NCBI GenBank assembly: GCA_025998355.1
Contig: BNVV01000067.1
Location: forward strand, 1 to 7,087
Direction: 5' to 3'
DNA from: Endomicrobiia bacterium
GTDB taxonomy: Bacteria > Elusimicrobiota > Endomicrobiia > Endomicrobiales > Endomicrobiaceae
DNA length: 7,087 bases
Shown here: positions 4,680 to 7,087 of the stretch, in pieces
Numbering within the stretch: the first letter of the stretch is position 1
How the letters are laid out: every line of letters begins with the position of its first letter
Notes under the pieces: model-generated
Told to the model about the DNA's origin: nothing
Database searches by the model: none
The model's input: the letters and a program-made list of their open reading frames with translations, nothing else
Made by a program: the position numbers and the translations under genes

Positions 4680-5622
4680 TATGGAAATATCTTACCTCTT
4701 TTGATGAATTTATTTTTCCTATATAAGAAACTTGAGGAATTAATTTTTTTATAAGTTCAGTTTTTGGCTCCGGCGCAGTAAAAACAAGTTCATAATCTTC
4801 TCCGCCAAACAATGCAAACTTAAGTTGTTTGTTCTCTTCTTTAAAAATTTTTTTTAAAGATTGCGAAGTAGGAATTTTGTCCATATAAATATCAGCGCCT
4901 TTATTTGAGTCTTTTGTAAGTAAACCGACAGAAATATATAAACCATCTGAAGCGTCAATTAAGGAAGTTAGATGCTTTGATATTTTGCTTGATTCATCAA
5001 GCCTTGCTTTCGGATTGTTCTGTTTTAAAATTAAAGAACGTTCATCTTTAGTATATTTATACTTTGCGCCGTATTTGTATAAAAGAAAAACTCCAGCTCC
5101 GGCATCTCCAAATGTGTTTGTTACGCCGATTAAATCTCCAGTCTTTGCGCCACTTCTTTTTATTATTCTGTCTTCCCCTATGCCAACAACCGTGACGGAT
5201 ATTGTAATTTTGTTTGATTTTACCGTATCGCCACCGGCTATTATCATTTTGTGCTTGTTGCAGGCTTTTTTGAGACCTTTAAACAAGTTTTTTATAAATG
5301 TTTCGGAAGTTGTAGGAGGAATACCTAAACCTATAAGAGCATATTTGGGTTTTATATTGCCCATTGCCGCTATATCGCTTACGTTTACTTCAATGGCTTT
5401 TTTGCCAAGTTCCTGCGGCGTTATCCACTCTTTTTTAAAATGGACATCTTCAATAAGCATATCTTTTGTTACACAAATTGTATCTTTGCCTGATCTAAAA
5501 CAAAAGCAGTCGTCGCCGATATCTGCAACAATATCTTTATTATCTTTTGAATTTAAAAACTGATTTTTGATTATGTCTATTAACCCAAACTCACCTATTG
5601 ATGAAATATTTTTATTCTCCAT
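4633..5622 (-). CDS. thiL: Thiamine-monophosphate kinase
   Basis: ThiL phosphorylates thiamine monophosphate to thiamine pyrophosphate with ATP, the last step of cofactor synthesis. The 329 residues carry the PurM-like motifs in order: GEFGLIDII near the start, DIGDD at 34-38, DMLIEDVHF at 54-62, VNVSDIAAMG at 79-88, GGDT at 130-133, GDLIGVTNTFGDAGAG at 162-177, DASDGL at 223-228 and FGGEDYEL at 272-279. I chose the ATG at 5622 because family members begin a few residues before the GEFGLI motif; a TTG at 5652 would add ten residues encoded by a palindrome. The ribosome-binding site is weak (GGA about 8 nt upstream). It is the first gene of an overlapping thiL-tsaE-tsaB operon. Whether the cell makes or salvages thiamine phosphate is not shown here. 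Confidence 0.95.
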   Translation of the reverse strand: MENKNISSIGEFGLIDIIKNQFLNSKDNKDIVADIGDDCFCFRSGKDTICVTKDMLIEDVHFKKEWITPQELGKKAIEVNVSDIAAMGNIKPKYALIGLGIPPTTSETFIKNLFKGLKKACNKHKMIIAGGDTVKSNKITISVTVVGIGEDRIIKRSGAKTGDLIGVTNTFGDAGAGVFLLYKYGAKYKYTKDERSLILKQNNPKARLDESSKISKHLTSLIDASDGLYISVGLLTKDSNKGADIYMDKIPTSQSLKKIFKEENKQLKFALFGGEDYELVFTAPEPKTELIKKLIPQVSYIGKINSSKEVRYFHNGKEQKIQCRGFKHF

Positions 5623-5635
5623 ATTTATCGTCCAT

Positions 5636-5652
5636 TTGTTGCCATGCAACAA
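5636..5652. promoter_or_regulatory. Perfect palindrome just upstream of thiL
   Basis: TTGTTGCATGGCAACAA on the minus strand: two 7-base arms around a 3-base centre, ending 14 nt before the thiL ATG. It could be a repressor site or a short hairpin controlling access to the weak ribosome-binding site. It is not a thiamine riboswitch; no such motif is visible. Confidence 0.4.
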
Positions 5653-5893
5653 TTCCTTTTGCTCTTTGTTTGTTGAGCCTTGAGCGTTAACTTTATTTAT
5701 TACTGTTTTTGAAGCATAAGCAGGCGCACATGCTATGTATGTATGAAATTATTGTCATATAAATCGGTAAACCCAAAGCGTAATGTTTTTGCGTAGAGCA
5801 AAAAAGCACTGTGGGAGTAAAAGGCATTACAAGGATAATACGGTACATGGGCAACAAAGATATGTACGTCGAGATTGCAAGAGGTCTAATCTT
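5653..5893. other. Spacer between thiL and the RING pseudogene
   Basis: No convincing gene. A perfect 7-bp hairpin, TTTTTGCGTAGAGCAAAAA (5786-5804), sits inside a wider GTAATG (5780-5785) / CATTAC (5825-5830) pair, without a following T-run on either strand. A 55-codon plus-strand frame (5783-5950, starting MFLRRAKKHCGSKRH) is basic and might be a transposase N-terminal scrap, but it overlaps the RING frame and lacks a ribosome-binding site. Confidence 0.35.
5786..5804. other. Perfect 7-bp hairpin, no clear terminator tail
   Basis: Arms TTTTTGC and GCAAAAA surround a 5-base loop. On the minus strand it lies about 90 nt after the RING frame stop; there is no T-run after it, so I leave its role open. 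Confidence 0.35.
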
Positions 5894-6275
5894 TTAGTTT
5901 TCATAAGTTATCCTTTTCAAAGACACGTTCACAGTAGCCTTATCATTTAACGTAATAATATCAAGTGTAGGCATAAATATCACCATCGTTACTATATCGT
6001 ATAAATGTAAAATGTTCCTTCTGCATGTAGGAGAATTATATATTCTTAACCATTTGGCTATACAACCGTGACAAAATTGGTGGTGACATCCCAGAGCATT
6101 TTCTGAGATCTTCAAAAGTATCCAAGCAAATACAACAGTCAGACCGCGGTCTGGTAGTAGCATGTGCAATGAGATGCGCATATCTTGTAGGTGAACCCAG
6201 GCTTTGCGCGGCCAGATGCAGCAAGATGCGCAAGTCGTGTGTAGTAGGGGCGCAATGACGCGTTGGCTTTGACGA
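5894..6275 (-). pseudogene. Frameshifted eukaryote-type RING zinc-finger protein
   Basis: Two overlapping minus-strand frames together spell one C3HC4 RING finger. The upstream frame (open from 6275) reads HATTRPRSDCCICLDTFEDL; the downstream frame (to 5894) continues GCHHQFCHGCIAKWL and then NSPTCRRNI. Removing one A from the run at 6099-6102 joins them as CCICLDTFEDLRNALGCHHQF, with the usual spacing C-x2-C-x12-C-x-H-x2-C-x2-C. The last pair should be C-x2-C but reads S-P-T-C, so the seventh zinc ligand is Ser (TCT for TGT). No proper start codon or ribosome-binding site exists upstream; a TAG precedes the frame at 6278-6276. RING domains of this form mostly act as E3 ubiquitin ligases in eukaryotes and in bacterial effectors. 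The gene is almost certainly dead now. A host-derived or effector origin is inference; no secretion signal is visible. Confidence 0.7.
6246..6257. repeat. Second copy of a 12-bp dispersed repeat core
   Basis: AGGGGCGCAATG is identical to 1970-1981. The surrounding plus-strand sequence (about 6170-6280) is richer in GC than the housekeeping genes and carries near-repeats of GATGCGCA and GATGCAGCAAGATGCGCA, consistent with a dispersed repeat merging into the 5' part of the RING pseudogene. Confidence 0.4.
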
Positions 6276-6292
6276 CTAACGCTTTAGGTTCT

Positions 6293-7012
6293 TTACTTTT
6301 TCCATTTGTTAAAAAACTCCTCTAACTCTCCGAGTTTTTTGGCAATTTCGGTGGCGACGTCGGCGTAGGCGGCGGCTTCGGCACGGGCAGCGTAGTCAGT
6401 GGTGGTGTCGTCGTTGACGTTGTAGGCGCCGTAGTCGTCGATGTAGTACTCGCCGTAGGCGGCTTTGGCGACTTCGCGGACGACGGTGGCGTCGACGGGG
6501 GTATTATCAGCGAGGGTGCGGGCTTTGGTGGCGTCGGCGCGGGCGGCGGAGGCGTTGGCTTTGGCGGCGCGGGCGGCGGTGTGGGTTTTGTCGGCGTAAC
6601 TACAATGGTTGATGTTCTTAGCAATTTCAGTGACGATGTGGTTTGTAAGATTAATGGCTAAGGATGCATTGACGGAAGCGTAGTAGGCGGCGCCGTCTCT
6701 ATGGGGGTCGTAGCAGCAGATGGCGATGCCATAGCGGTTGGGGACGGCGTTACTGTCAGCGGGAGCGATGTTGTTGATAACTTTAGCGCCGTGTTCGAGA
6801 AATTTGGAGGCGGTATAAAAGACGATTTTGCCGAGGGCGTCGGCGATAGCGGGGTCAGGGAGCTTATCGATGAGCTTTTTGAGATTGGCTAAATCTAGAT
6901 TTAGAGCAGGAGCATTTCTATCCAGAGTATTATGTTTCCTAGGACAACCTTTGCACGAGCTTAACGCAAGACCAAATAAAATAATTGCGCTTATTATTTT
7001 TTTCTTTTTCAT
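6293..7012 (-). CDS. Putative lipoprotein, Ala-rich, with foreign-looking codon use
   Basis: I do not recognise a family. The start has AGGAG, 6 nt, ATG. Residues 1-19 form a type II signal peptide (MKKKK, hydrophobic core, lipobox LSSC), so Cys20 should be lipidated and the protein anchored in a membrane facing the periplasm or outside. The mature part (to residue 239) has LDLANLKKLIDKLPDPAIAD helices, a central TAARAAKANASAARADATKA segment likely to be a long Ala-rich helix, several Tyr/Asp stretches (GEYYIDDYGAYNVNDD), and a C-terminus ELEEFFNKWKK. From about 6340 to 6890 nearly every codon ends in C or G (GCC, GAC, ACC, CGC, TAC, GTC), while the signal peptide and last codons are AT-rich like the rest of the window. 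This suggests an acquired or expanded central section. It may mediate host or envelope contacts, but nothing in the sequence shows this directly. Confidence 0.75.
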   Translation of the reverse strand: MKKKKIISAIILFGLALSSCKGCPRKHNTLDRNAPALNLDLANLKKLIDKLPDPAIADALGKIVFYTASKFLEHGAKVINNIAPADSNAVPNRYGIAICCYDPHRDGAAYYASVNASLAINLTNHIVTEIAKNINHCSYADKTHTAARAAKANASAARADATKARTLADNTPVDATVVREVAKAAYGEYYIDDYGAYNVNDDTTTDYAARAEAAAYADVATEIAKKLGELEEFFNKWKK

Positions 7013-7081
7013 CGCTTACTCCTGTTATTTTTCAATCACAAATGTAATTAGCAGCTATCACATATTTCTTTGATAAAGAGA

Positions 7082-7087
7082 ATTATA
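7082..7087 (-). promoter_or_regulatory. Possible -10 box of the lipoprotein gene
   Basis: TATAAT read on the minus strand at the window edge, about 70 nt before the ATG. The -35 region would lie outside the window, so this cannot be confirmed. Confidence 0.35.

Noticed and set aside
4985..5563. 192-codon plus-strand frame
   Set aside because: Antisense of thiL, hydrophobic only as the complement of a real gene, with no ribosome-binding site.
6322..6624. 100-codon Pro/Thr-rich frame on the minus strand
   Set aside because: It is the lipoprotein gene read out of frame: repeated GCC and ACC codons give Pro, Thr and Ser. It has no own start signal.
6701..6892. 63-codon plus-strand Gly/Val/Asp-rich frame
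   Set aside because: Antisense shadow of the GC-rich part of the lipoprotein gene.

Overview
The window looks like part of a small, AT-rich genome of a host-associated bacterium. Ordinary housekeeping genes sit between long spacers, dispersed repeats, decayed reading frames and fast-changing exported proteins. The mixture (AT-rich, many repeats, one eukaryote-like pseudogene) would suit an intracellular symbiont. An Endomicrobium-type member of the Elusimicrobiota is my best guess, but this is inference: no rRNA or other taxonomic marker is present.

Layout. Positions 1-750 (minus strand): the 5' end of an unrecognised gene that leaves the window, and a gene for a probable exported protein with a Glu/Arg repeat region and an acidic Ser/Asp tail. 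Positions 750-1570: no gene. This stretch holds a leader able to form competing RNA helices, three evenly spaced GTC-TTT-GATC direct repeats, and three tandem units of about 105-113 bp. The four unit boundaries each carry a perfect TTGACA facing the exported-protein gene. Positions 1570-2047: decayed sequence with tiny ORFs, a likely terminator and a dispersed repeat. Positions 2048-3376 (plus strand): xseB (exonuclease VII small subunit) and ispA (farnesyl diphosphate synthase), separated by a roughly 170-bp segment bounded by 11-bp inverted repeats that seems to have cut off the XseB tail. Positions 3553-5622 (minus strand): a compact overlapping operon thiL-tsaE-tsaB, for thiamine monophosphate kinase and two partners of the tRNA t6A37 system. 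Positions 5653-6290: spacer, then a broken gene whose two frames together form a eukaryote-type RING zinc finger. Positions 6293-7012 (minus strand): a lipoprotein whose central codons nearly all end in C, unlike the AT-rich surroundings.

How the genes work together. ThiL makes thiamine pyrophosphate. TsaE and TsaB act with TsaD (not in this window) in threonylcarbamoyladenosine formation on tRNA. XseB needs XseA, also absent here. IspA makes the C15 precursor for undecaprenyl and quinone lipids. The accessory part (coil protein, lipoprotein, RING pseudogene) is envelope- or host-directed by appearance only.

The best leads are the decayed RING gene, the TTGACA-bearing tandem array with its structured leader, the foreign-looking codon use of the lipoprotein, and the stacked ribosome-binding/start cassettes in front of the exported protein.
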